DNA of 64,000 nucleotides. It comes from Conchocele bisecta. Lineage: Eukaryota > Mollusca > Bivalvia > Lucinida > Thyasiridae. The notes below the pieces were generated by a model. It saw only the letters and a list, made by a program, of their open reading frames with translations, searched no databases and was not told the origin of the DNA. Both the position numbers and the translations under genes were made by a program. Positions 44,005-53,711 of the stretch are shown here, one piece after another (within the stretch, counting starts at the first letter, position 1; each line of letters begins with the position of its first letter). The DNA is taken from NCBI GenBank assembly GCA_029237695.1, contig CM055277.1, positions 42,752,242 to 42,816,241 of the forward strand, given 5' to 3'.

Positions 44005-44172
44005 TCATTCTATCTCTGGAATCAGGGTGTTGTATGTTTTAAGGACAAACATGATATTCAATAATTCAAGATATAATTATACTATTTATCATTCTATCTC
44101 TGGAATCAGGGTGTTGTATGTTTTAAGGACAAACATGATATTCAATAATTCAAGATATAATTATCTATTTAA
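44005..44172. repeat. 84-bp tandem duplication
   Basis: tcattctatctctggaatca begins at 44005 and 44089 with near-identical followers. Confidence 0.9.
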
Positions 44173-44223
44173 TAAAGTCAGACACATACATATGTGTTTT
44201 CCAGGAAACCTGCATCATGACCT

Positions 44224-44391
44224 GGGGCCGTGACCATAAAACTTTCCGAGCATGTTCTCAAATATCATACTCGAAATCTGAGAATTTGATTGGTCGATGA
44301 CTGAGCTGTGCTCAGTCTTGGCAAATCAAATTTGCTGATTTTGAGCATGAGATTGGAGAATGTACTCCAAAAGTGTTATGGTCACGGCTCC
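44224..44391. mobile_element. 168-bp foldback MITE 'ggggccgtgaccataaaac', copy 1
   Basis: Arms ggccgtgaccataaaact / tgttatggtcacggct and an inner tgattggtcgatgactgagc palindromic core. The second copy is at 47294-47455. Confidence 0.85.
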
Positions 44392-44423
44392 TGGCTCGCG
44401 GAATATCCCACATTTCTCTACCA

Positions 44424-46493
44424 TCATTTCTTCTTAACAACCCGTCCTCTTTTCTGTACAAATGTTTTTGACCTTGCTAAACACAACTCACAAACTGGAT
44501 ATGCATTATCTTGACGGACAATGTTTTCACCAGAACCACAGTAGTAACAAACTGGTTCAAAACCAGCTGAGTAGTAAGTAAGTTCAATATCCATGTCACA
44601 TGTCAGATTTTGTCGAACATACACAGATCTCAAGATGTGTGTATCCTCTACCTCAACATCTCGAAATGCAGAACCACACTGGTATGATAAGTCCTCTAGG
44701 ATGTTTTGCAGTTCAGTCCTTTCCTTGCCTCTCACTACTCTTTTACAATGCAATACCCTTGGTTTTTCACACTCCGAGCACAAGACAACAATTTCAACAT
44801 TTTTAGCAGTCTGAGACGTAGGTGAAAAGGGCATGCCATGCACACACTGTGGTTTTTTGTTTAAGGACGGTCTGTACTTCTCGGATGTCTCCGTACCATA
44901 CAACTGCTGAAATGATTTATACTTTTCAGCACTTTCAGGTTCGGGGTCCGGAATGAAATGCAGACTTTCAAAAACGTCTGCTGGCATTTTTGGGGGTTGA
45001 CAAATTTTACAAGTTGATTTTCCACATTTTTTAACACTGAACATGTAGTGCCTGATGCAGCAGTGAGAGGCAAGGAAAGAATTAAACTGTTTCTTATTTT
45101 TCAACTGATTTTGAGTTGTACCACAGTCTGCCAAATCATTATCAATGACCAAAATCTGCTCACGCAGATCGGAGATTTCATCGGCTCCAGCTGCTGGGAG
45201 CGTTTTAAAATGTTTTCCTTTCCATGTCGGTCTATGAACAACGTCACCAAGCAGTATTTTCACAGGTTCCATGCAGTCTTTTACTTCATCAACCAATGCG
45301 GCATTTTTTTCAGCAAAATTGCGAATTTCACTGCCACTGGAAAGGCTACTCAGCTTGTTTTCAAAGGAAGATGTTGGCTGACGCATAAGACCAACAGATT
45401 GAAAGCCGAGATTCAAGACGGACATAATTCGTTCAGCTGGGTTTTTCCAAGAATTTCCTGGAGGTGTTCGAACAGCAACTAACATATCTAAATTCCTGAC
45501 AAGATAAATATTGATGAGTGACATTTGAACTGAGGCATACGTCAACCTGTGGTCGGGACCACCATCTGTATATATAAGGAGTATAGGACCAGTATCAGTC
45601 TCTAAATTCAGAATAGAGTTAAGTTCTGTCGCATGGCGCCAAGGACTAGATGGTTCGAAGCCAGTTCTCTTTCAAACTAACATACACTTGTCCACCATAA
45701 ATGTTTCTTCTATACTGTTTGGTATATCTATTAATAAACTTACACTGGGTGCCAATGAAAACTTAGTAAAATCATGATCTGCTACTTCGAACTTCTTGTC
45801 CATGGCAACAAGTACAGACTTACCTCTCTCTACCATAGCTACAGGATAACCTGGTTCACCAACTTTTACTTTGTGCTTATCATCCATACACACAAATGTG
45901 GTAAAGTCTTTATATTGTATACCAAATTCTTTCTCATATCTAAATACAGCAGAAGCATAGTGCATGTCTATGTGATTACTTCTAAATTGTCTGCTCTGAA
46001 TCATAAACTTAATTTTTAGCCTACCAGTATATTTCTGCGAAGACTTGAAGTGGCAGTTGCGTGGCCAGAACTGATATCGTAACCATTCTTTGGAAGGTAT
46101 CTGTACACCTGGAGGACACTGAGCAGTGACTTGCTCATGCAAATCTCTAACTGAAAAAGCATTTGCAAGATGAGTAATGACATCACCTTCAGAATCGACT
46201 GTATCATGCCGTCTTTCGTCAACTGCTACTTCAACATTCGCAGATATATACTTCTGACACTCTTGCAAAAACTCTAAGTATTTCTCAGGCTGTCCGGTAT
46301 TATTTACTCTCAGATCCCATATCAAATCAGGGTCCTCACTATCTAAAATGTCAGCTACTCGTTTATCAACTTCAGTTTCATCAGATGTTAAGCTAGCTGA
46401 ACAGTCACCAGTTAATCTGCGGTAAGACTTCACGTAGAAAAGCTGCTTTGAATGTATTGATCGACCGAAGACGGACAAGAATTCTCTTCGCAT
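44424..46493 (-). pseudogene. DDE-type transposase core and C-terminal Cys-rich domain
   Basis: About 690 codons with one in-frame TGA near 45654. Order: MRREFLSVFGRSIHSKQLFY, YRRLTGDCSASL, a charged region, VAVDERRHD, SKEWLRYQFWPRNCHF, YTGRLKIKFMIQSRQFRSNH, VCMDDKHKVKVGEPGYPVAM (candidate first D), FTKFSLAPSVSLLIDIPNS, then after the stop FEPSSPWRHATELNSIL, LLIYTDGGPDHRLTYASVQM (candidate second D) and RTPPGNSWKNPAERIMSVLN (candidate E, 44 residues after the second D). The C-terminus has pairs of Cys (CGKSTCKIC; VLCSECEKP; CYYCGSGEN...CELCLARS) that could bind zinc, and a basic end (KRGRVVKKK). I know similar unnamed proteins in corals, sponges and molluscs, but no accepted superfamily name that I can assign safely. 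Confidence 0.7.
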
Positions 46494-46495
46494 TG

Positions 46496-46776
46496 CACGT
46501 GTAGATATTTAGGCAACGTTTTTTTAAGCAAGTTGGAAGAGATCTCCGCATTTTTGTTTAATATTTCACTATCTGATGCATCAGGTGAGACCTTCCAAAC
46601 AAACACAAGATGTTCTTTGGCACCAGTGTACGTGTACTTGATACATTTGACAGGAACCTCCATTCCCATTCATGTAGTCAAATCTCCTGTTTGGATCTCC
46701 AGGAGCGTGATCGTTGGCCAGGATAGGTGTGTACTCGTCACTGTGTATGATCGCCGTATGAAGTGATGGTATCTGA
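46496..46776 (-). pseudogene. Upstream exon of the DDE transposase, two frame breaks
   Basis: Acceptor CATTTCAG at 46777. The frame reads IPSLHTAIIHSDEYTPILAN, DHAPGDPNRRFDYMN, then with a one-base shift VPVKCIKYTYTGAKEHLVFV and LLKKTLPKYLH; another one-base shift near 46500 joins the 46493 frame. Confidence 0.55.
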
Positions 46777-46880
46777 AATGGATGAAAACAATCAAATTAA
46801 TTTTATATCACTCTGTGTCCAAGGTAAGTTGTGTATTAACATGCAGAGCTACAGATATGGTGCGTAGTTTGATGAACTTT

Positions 46881-46985
46881 TTTTTTTATTCTTCACCAAA
46901 ATTGGCAAGTTGAGTGCTTTAGAATCGTTTCATTGAGACGATTCTAAAGCACACCCAACTTGCCAGTTTTGTGAAGAATGAACAA
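46881..46985. mobile_element. 105-bp foldback MITE 'ggcaagttgagtgctttag', copy 2
   Basis: Same arms as 37793-37887 (ttggcaagtt.gagtgctttagaatcg / cgattctaaagca...aacttgcca). Confidence 0.85.
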
Positions 46986-47590
46986 ATACCTACACAAAGT
47001 TGATCAAATTACGCACACTAACTGTAGCTCTGTTAACATGTGCATGAGGCAAGGTGATATTTTAAAGAGCTGCGTGTATTGAGCATTCCTGCCAAGCATC
47101 GTCAAAATTAGTACAGCGGTTTGTGAGATTTTGTGTTGTTTTTACGTGGCGGCCATCTTGGATATACTGGAAACAAAATCATCTATTCACTATGAAATTT
47201 ATGAAAATCATTAATTAAACAACAGACGCCAGTACACAAATGTGGCAGTTACTACAGAAAGGGGCCTTATGTGACCAGCGTAGACCCAGACCAGGGCCCA
47301 TAAAACTTTTTGAGTACGTTCTCCATTCTCATTCTCGAAATCAGGGAATTTGATTGGACGAAGACTGAGCTGTGCTCAGTCTCGGCCAATCAAATTTGTT
47401 GATTTCGAGCATGAGATCGGAGAACGTACTCCAAATGTTTTATGGTCACGGCCCCAGCCTCCGCATCCCACAGTCTGATCAGGGTTTACACATTTTGCTA
47501 TTCCATTGATATACGCCCCGTGCAGGCACCGGGGCGGGATCAACTGATCCTGAGAATAGTGCTGCAGTAGCCATTGCTTGTCGTAAAAGG
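46986..47590. repeat. Non-coding part of the DDE element with a 'gcgtagacccaga...gtctgatcagggt' repeat
   Basis: Holds the 47294 MITE inside the same interspersed repeat seen at 14.8-15.2 kb ('gtgaccagcgtagaccc' at 47271 and 'cagtctgatcagggt' at about 47470). The MITE therefore jumped into an older repeat. Confidence 0.6.
47294..47455. mobile_element. 162-bp foldback MITE 'ggggccgtgaccataaaac', copy 2
   Basis: Arms gggcccataaaactttttgag / ccaaatgttttatggtcacggcccc; central actgagctgtgctcagt palindrome shared with copy 1. Confidence 0.85.
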
Positions 47591-47990
47591 CGACTAAACT
47601 GGCTTAACGATTGGGTTCATACTTTCCGGAACCCACTATACCGGATTTGGCCCTCATGTACATTTTTGGCTTTCTTGTATATGAGAGTTGAGTCGGGCTA
47701 TGCCCCATATATAAAAGTAAGATTAGCGCTAATCCTATTACTTTTAGGGGATGGGATAAAATGAATGCTGGTGTGGCGAGGGCCTGGCAACAGATCAGGT
47801 TTTTGTTCTTAATTCTGGACTGAATATAATGTTTTGATTGTAAATAATTGAGTTCTGAAGGTTGGGATTTACCCCCATTGGACAGGTGGAAAATACGGGA
47901 CACGACCCCGTTGACCCCGTCTGCGTGTAGACTCCTGAGGCTTGTGTTACCTATATGTCAGAAAAGCGGACGTTAAACCCTATTCACTCA
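47590..47990 (-). repeat. Family A copy, reverse orientation, nested in the DDE element
   Basis: 'ggtgtggcgagggcctggca' and 'gcgctaatcctattactttt' are reversed family A blocks. It ends cgttaaaccctattcactcactcact. It abuts, and probably interrupts, the transposase 5' region. Confidence 0.7.
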
Positions 47991-48698
47991 CTCACTCCAT
48001 TGATATACCGTGTGAGTGGGCCAGGAATAATCTGATGCTTTCCAGCAAGGACCTCCCACTTCTGCTTGTCACTGGCTGCAGCAGTAGTCCTTGATGCATT
48101 ATCTGCGGTCCTGGATTTCTGACTGGCTAGGAAGTCGGCATATTTAAGAAGACAGCTTCCCAATTCTCCAATAACACACTGCACACCTGTCCACTTCTCA
48201 CGTGCAAGGAAACTATTGTCACTAAGAAGAATAAGAGCAGTCGCATGACTGCGAAGTGTTGGTTCTTGAATGCAAGATGGATCTAACTTTCGCTTCTTGA
48301 TCTTCTCAGGATGGCGATAATCAACAAAATGACAAAGTGCTTCAGGTATTTTGCAAGCACGTGATTCTAGTGTGTTGTGATTGCCATCAATGTGCCATAG
48401 AGCGTCTGTTAATGTGTTGACAAATGACTTGTTTGTTTGTATTAAAGAACCCAACATCCTGTTCGTGCAACCAATCCAAAATGTCATTGTACAGTTTTAA
48501 TTTATTGTTCACACAGTTTTCATGTTTGGTAGGGAGATAATTGGCTTTGGTGGATGCAGACATCAATATGGTAAATGCATCGATCTGGGCAGAGTGAGAG
48601 TCACTGAGATTATCATCTACTTCATCAGAAACGCATGTAAACTGAATATAAGGACCAAGAAATGAAACGATTATCGGCCAATTTCGAAGCTGGGTCAC
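47991..48698 (-). pseudogene. DDE transposase, N-terminal middle segment, one frame break
   Basis: Minus frame with RNWPIIVSFLGPYIQFTCVS, NKLKLYNDILDWLHEQDVG, then a one-base shift near 48450 into NKSFVNTLTDALWHIDGNHN, IPEALCHFVDYRHPEKIKKR, LAREKWTGVQCVIGELGSCL and HQIIPGPLTRYI. No known motif, but order and strand fit the transposase gene. Confidence 0.5.
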
Positions 48699-48753
48699 AT
48701 CGAGTTAATTCACTTTTGCCCCGACCCGCGCTGGCCCCAATCGTGCAGATAAA

Positions 48754-49119
48754 TCAGAAACCGGTGCATTTTTGTCCAACTTTTCCGTGAATGAAATCGT
48801 TGAATAATTCAAGTAGAGTGTTTACATCAGCGTAATCACACGCAAACCAGTCTTTCAGGACTGAATTTTGACACGAAGAACTTTCACAATGACGAAAACC
48901 ATATTTTCTTGTTGTTGTTGTATCTGAATGCAGAAACCGGAAATGGCCATGATGTATTCCGAGTTTCCGCCGCTGACTTTTCGGCGCTACAAGACAGGAA
49001 GGGTGGTTACACGGAACGCCCCCGCAGAAACTGCATAATGTATAAATCACGGGCGAAATGCAGAAAATGGCCATGTATAAATCACGGACGACTGGTCGGT
49101 ATCCGTATACGGGGTGCAC
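48754..49119 (-). pseudogene. Possible N-terminal Cys/His region of the DDE transposase
   Basis: 121-residue frame near the right terminal repeat with many Cys/His (CSFCGGVPCNHPSCLV, then RHCESSSCQNSVLKDWFACD) and ending ELFNDFIHGKVGQKCTGF. Zinc binding is plausible. The upstream part overlaps sequence that may be non-coding. Confidence 0.4.
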
Positions 49120-49248
49120 CGAAATGCCGGAACTGGTGTGTACAAGATTTTTTTTTTTTTTTTCAAATAGTAATAAAAAAAATCGGGGCGGGCCCTAAAA
49201 ACGGGGGCGGGCGGGGATGAAAATCTAGGAAATATTTTATTATGGCCT

Positions 49249-49458
49249 AAGGGTTAAAAACTAAAAGGTAACAACTTTCAACAATTATGACAAGAGGAGC
49301 CATGATATTCAGCTCAGTGTTCATCTACACGTTAAATCTTGTTAACAAGCCGGCTTCCTATGTGATGTATCAATACTGAGCCTGTTTGGTTGGGTGCACA
49401 ATTTGATGCCAATCATCTGGTGAACACGCCTTCATCACGACTTAAAAGGAATGATTAC
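49249..49458. other. No gene seen
   Basis: Short interval between the DDE element and the next exon. Confidence 0.35.
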
Positions 49459-49631
49459 CTCCATTTCTTTTTCTGACCACTTCTGGCTAGGCCTTCCTTT
49501 TCCTTGGCAGCATTAATTTCAGGACTAGGCTCACAAACACCACGTGATTCAGTCGGGTCTACAGTATCGCCAGCATCTTCCGTTGTGAAACGATCATGTA
49601 CAATGTCAAGGAAGTCTACGTCTTTCAGTGA
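49459..49631 (-). CDS. Exon of a second tyrosine-recombinase-like paralogue
   Basis: Bounded by CTTTTAAAG/TCACTG and AAATGGAG/GTAATC. It encodes SLKDVDFLDIVHDRFTTEDA, an acidic Pro-rich linker and GLARSGQKKKW. It parallels the 'KKLDEVDFIDI...RRQRW' region of the 29.7-30.7 kb locus. The expected catalytic exon and C-terminal exon are not adjacent; the DDE element sits where the downstream exon would be. Confidence 0.55.
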
Positions 49632-49813
49632 CTTTAAAAGTTACTTGCCCAGTTTTTAAAAATAAAATAAAATGCTATTTGTAATGTTGCATCTTATTTT
49701 TAAAAAAAAACAAACGTCATACGTATATATGATCATTACCAAAACGGATAAGACATATTCACTATTAGTCTATTATTGTTATTTATATTTTAATTATTAA
49801 ATGAACATAAACG

Positions 49814-50835
49814 TCAGTCAGTGTCCGAGTCAGCAGACCCTTTTGGTCGTGGCACATTGCTGCTTATGCCCCTTTCAAATGTCTGATTTTGAGGCTGCCA
49901 CTGATTAATTGCTGGCATTGGCTTGAATACATCGAGTGGCTGACCGTTTGTTGCAATTCGCATCAGTGAAGACAAGCTGCTTTGTCCCAGACTTGTCCTC
50001 AGTTCAGATTTGATATTGTTCATCTGGCTGAAACTACGTTCGCATGCTGCTGTTGAGGGGCTTATGCAGAACATTATGTCTACCAATGGCAATATATGTT
50101 TCATGTTTTCGGGAGAACTCTTCAGCAGATTCCCATACATCTGGATGGGGTTAATTTCTGTGGCCTGGTTGACATACATCTTCAAATCCAGCCATTCCTC
50201 CGGAGCATTTTCAAGTTCTTCACATGACAGTAGTGGCTGATAGAGTTTCACCAGTTTATCTATCTTATCATCACCATAGTTTCTCAATTTATCAATTTCA
50301 GATGGCCACAATTTGTAGTCGAACACTCTGAATAGTCCATGTGGCTTATCATCCCCGAGAAAATGGACTGCAAACCTTGCGTGTAGATATTTGTCTGTGT
50401 TGTCAACTAGTGACTTCATGTCTTCTTGTAGTAGTTCTTCCGTGTGTGATTCACCTGTTTCTGTTGTTTTGTTTGTTTTACTTCTTCCCTTTCTCTGCTG
50501 TGGCTGGCTCAATTTCACTCCCTTGAACTCATTGCTTTCACTGTCATAATCTGTCTTAAATGCTTTCAAGTTCTTTCCCGGCCTTTCTTTCAATTTCATT
50601 ATTTTCTGTAATCCAGTTTCAATTGTGCGGCAAACTTCAGAAACAAGACTGTCTTCAAGTTGGAAGATTTGTGACACTACACTCAGTGCAGATAGAAAGT
50701 CCAGCATGAAATGTAGAAAAGTTACAAATGTCAATGTCTTCATCTCTTTCAGCAGACCAGTAGCTCTGGCAGATGCCTCATCTTTACCACTGGCAATGTC
50801 TTCCAAGTGGACAATGGTTACTTCCCAGTTCAATA
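49814..50835 (-). CDS. hAT-type (ZNF862-like) transposase, C-terminal part
   Basis: About 340 codons, open to the stop (SADSDTD). It begins mid-domain with NWEVTIVHLEDIASGKDEAS and FLHFMLDFLSALSVVSQIFQ, and ends with the hAT dimerisation region: ENAPEEWLDLKMYVNQATE, HILPLVDIMFCISPSTAACE, RSFSQMNNIKSELRTSLGQS and LSSLMRIATNG. The Kx(CERSFS) core is intact. The upstream 19 codons of the computed frame come from the adjoining tandem-repeat element, so the true gene is 5'-truncated at about 50831, where the two share 'aatatgg'. ZNF862-like genes are domesticated hAT relatives in many animals; whether this is one or a transposon end cannot be told. Confidence 0.8.
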
Positions 50836-52131
50836 TGGTCATGTCATATATCAAATTGAAGGTATCAATGAGGTGATCACTCTGGTGCATTTTCTGTCAA
50901 AATCGGATTGTTATGTCATCCAAGATGGCCGCCGAAAGGTCAAATTTTATTTTTGACCGAATATGGTCATGTCATATGGTCATGTGCATTTTTTGTCGAA
51001 ATCGGATTGTTATGTCATCCAAGATGGCCGCCGAAAGGTCAAAAGGTCGTTCTTTTATAAGAGATTTCAAAATTCTTCTTCACATGAACCGCTTGGCCCA
51101 TGGTAGCCAAACTTAAAAGTTATGGTCCATGGGTGAAGCCTTTTCAGATTTGTTAAAATAGAGGTCATCGCTAATCAAAGATGGCCGCCGTCTAAAAATA
51201 GCATAAATTCTTAAAAAATCTTCTCATGAACCGCTTGCCGGATTTTGACGAAACTTGGTAGGAATGATCGATGTACATTGCTCTTTCAAAGTTGTTAAAA
51301 TGGTGACCCCGGGGTCAAAAATGGGCGTGGCCCGTGGGGTCAAATTTTATTTTTGACCGAATATGGTCATGTCATATATCAAATTGAAGGTATCAATGAG
51401 GCGATCACTCTGGTGCATTTTCTGTCAAAATCGGATTGTTATGTCATCCAAGATGGCCGCCGAAAGGTCAAAAGGTCGTTCTTTTATTAGAGATTTCAAA
51501 ATTCTTCTTCACATGAACCGCTTGGCCCATGGTAGCCAAACTTAAAGTTATGGTCCATGTGTGAAGCCTTTTCAGATTTGTTAAAATGGAGGTCATCGCT
51601 AATCCAAGATGGCTGCCGTCTAAAAATAGCATAAATTCTTAAAAAATCTTCTTCTCATGCACCGCTAGCCGGATTTTGACGAAACGTGGTAGGAATGATC
51701 GATGTACATTGCTCTTTGAAAGTTGTTAAAATGGTGACCCCGGGGTCAAAAATGGGCGTGGCCCGTGGGGTCAAATTGGGGTGAAATTTTGTTTTTAACT
51801 GAATATGGTCATGTCATATATCAAATTGAAGGTATCAATGAGGCGATCACTCTGGTGCAATATTTGTCCGAATCGGATGATTATGTCATCCATGATGGCC
51901 ACCAAAAGGTCCATTTATTCAATATTTTTAACGTCTTTTTCTCAGGAACCACATGGCCGATGCTGGGTGAAGCATTTTCAGATTTTGTAAAATGAGTCGT
52001 CGCCTAATCCAAGATGACCGCCATCTAAAAATAGCACAATTTTTTTAAAACACATGAACTCAATGTCACATTCTCCTCTGGTGTTCATGGAGTCAGGTGA
52101 GCGAATTAGGGCCATCATGGCCCTCTTGTTT
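50836..52131 (+). mobile_element. Long tandem-repeat element, locus 4, 5'-truncated
   Basis: About two and a half 430-bp units. It ends caggtgagcgaattag, gggccatcatggccc (52109-52123), tcttgttt. The left side is fused to the hAT coding sequence; the right side enters the decayed GGG-domain exon. Confidence 0.75.
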
Positions 52132-52157
52132 CTTTTTTTTCTCTGGTATGTCAACTG

Positions 52158-52441
52158 GTGGAGCGCAGTGGCCTAGTGGTTAGAGCGTCAGACTGCTGAT
52201 CTAAAGGTCGTGGGTTCGTGCCTCACCGGAGGCGCTGCATTGTGTCCTTGAGCAAGACACTTTATCCACACTGCTCCAGCTCACCCAGCTGTAAATGGGT
52301 ACCGATAATTCGTAGTTGCTCTGTAAATACGAATTACCGGCTTCTCTCAAAAAATCTCTACCTCCGTTCTTTCTCCCATTCTTGGGAGACGGCATGCAAG
52401 GTCCTAGAGCCAGTGCCGCCGTTAAATATAAGCTAAAAAAA
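52158..52441 (+). mobile_element. tRNA-derived SINE with 12-bp target-site duplication
   Basis: Box A tggcctagtggt (52169-52180) and box B ggttcgtgcc (52213-52222). A conserved-type central domain follows (gtccttgagcaagacactt, then agctgtaaatgggtacc) and a short A-rich tail. GTATGTCAACTG stands directly at both sides (52146-52157 and 52442-52453). Confidence 0.9.
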
Positions 52442-53096
52442 GTATGTCAACTGAACTCTGGGCAATGGCTTCAACACTTCGAAAACTATTAGAATCTTCT
52501 TTCTGAGATTTTGATTCAAGTCCTTGAAAGCTATTAGTTTCACCTTTCTTCTTGCTGGCAATGTACAGTCTCAGTATTTTATCTTTCTGTCTATCATACA
52601 TCTCCCCAACTGTTAGTTTCTCATCAATCGGAATTTGCATGGTGTCAGTAATAAAGAAGTCGAATTGTGATACTTATAATCCACGCCTGCTTTCTACATT
52701 TGGGAAAAACCAATGTTTTGCTTGGTCCAGCACAACAAAGAGTGAAGATTGTAAGTTAAATGTTGCGTGTTTTGTTCCTCCACCTGTTGGTGCTTTTACT
52801 TGTTTCTACTCATTTAAATCATCATTAAAATCCACCCACCCAACCTCCACGCGACGGTCCTGTTTTTTTGCGTGAATATTTCCCACTTGCTTTTGAGACC
52901 TTGTGAAATGTCGCGAGCTCATTTTTTCTTTCAATGTTTCACAGAGTAAGCGCTTCCTGTTAGCAGCTGTACCTGAACCTGCTTCTCGATGCTTGTTTAA
53001 CCTTGCAAAGGAAACCACAGCCAACCTATACCCGTATTGGGGTAGGTACGATTTTAACTTTTCGTCGCTGATTATCGACAAAACCTCCAGGTCAAT
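52442..53096 (-). pseudogene. Decayed paralogue of the 19-21 kb gene, exon 2
   Basis: Acceptor ATTTTCAG/ATTGAC, then IDLEVLSIISDEKLKSYLP, QYGYRLAVVSFARLN, KKQDRRVEVGWVDF. Two in-frame stops follow (about 52817 and 52669) in an otherwise continuous frame: KQVKAPTGGGTKHATF, HWFFPNVESRRG, QIPIDEKLTVGEMYDRQKDK, ILRLYIASKKK, then a Ser-rich tail. The tail is split by the SINE: the DIPEKKKK continuation lies beyond it at 52146-52132. Residue order equals that of the intact 19-kb protein. Confidence 0.8.
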
Positions 53097-53209
53097 CTGA
53101 AAATATTGGAAAAGAAGAAATGTGGTTTAATTGTCAGGTATGAATATTCCCAATTATTAAAAAAACTTCAAATAACTAGATTTGTCAGTTTTGAAGGCTT
53201 ACGGAAAAT

Positions 53210-53650
53210 AGCCCCCCTCCCCCCCCCCTCCCCCCCCCCCCCACACCCATGTCAGCCCTGACCCTGACATTTACCAGCAATGTTATGTTTTTGAGAATGC
53301 ACTGAGTCTGTGACCTTCACCTTGGGATCAGCGGAGGTAGGAGGGTCGTGAATTTGTCACACAATCAAGGGGCTGCACGGACGTGGATTTGCCACAGCGC
53401 AGTAGAGGACCCTTGGAGCAATGCGCGTGTGAAATATGAAGCAAATCCAAGCAAGGAAACAAAATATATAGGCCATTTACCCGAGCGTCAAGGTTTCGAG
53501 ATGCACAAAGTATGTGACCTTGACCCTGGGCTTACAAGGGGCGGCACGGACGTGGATTTGCCACAGCGCGGCCACCTTGTTTGTCAAGCTATGTGTACAT
53601 CGACAACCCTCATAGTCGAGCTATGCTGTTCTCCAACAGCTCTTGTTGAT
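53210..53650. repeat. C tracts and 'gtgaccttcaccttggg' repeats
   Basis: C-rich run 53210-53243, then two diverged units with 'ggacgtggatttgccacagcgc' (53390 and 53550), related to the 63.0-63.5 kb repeats but in another arrangement. Confidence 0.7.
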
Positions 53651-53711
53651 ACTCTCTACTTGTGATTTCAATTGGGTTTTTGGCAATTTGAATTGGGTAT
53701 TTAAGCAAATA

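Larger units (their letters stand above)
43698..49248 (-). mobile_element. 5.55-kb DNA transposon with about 34-bp terminal inverted repeats and DDE-type transposase
   Basis: The left end aggccataataaaata...cctagattttcatcc (43698-43731) is the inverse of the right end ggatgaaaatctagg...tattttattatggcct (49215-49248). C/G-rich sub-terminal sequence (gggggcgggggg / cgggggcgggcgg) lies inside both. All coding segments between are on the minus strand and fit one gene (see the entries at 44424, 46496, 47991 and 48754). Later insertions inside are family A at 47590-47990, three foldback MITEs and an 84-bp duplication. It is degenerate, so probably old. The target duplication is unclear. Confidence 0.75.

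Noticed and set aside
50836..50890. N-terminal 19 residues (MHQSDHLIDTFNLIYDMTI) of the hAT frame
   Set aside because: Encoded by the tandem-repeat element, as the same peptide is read at the other loci; not part of the transposase.
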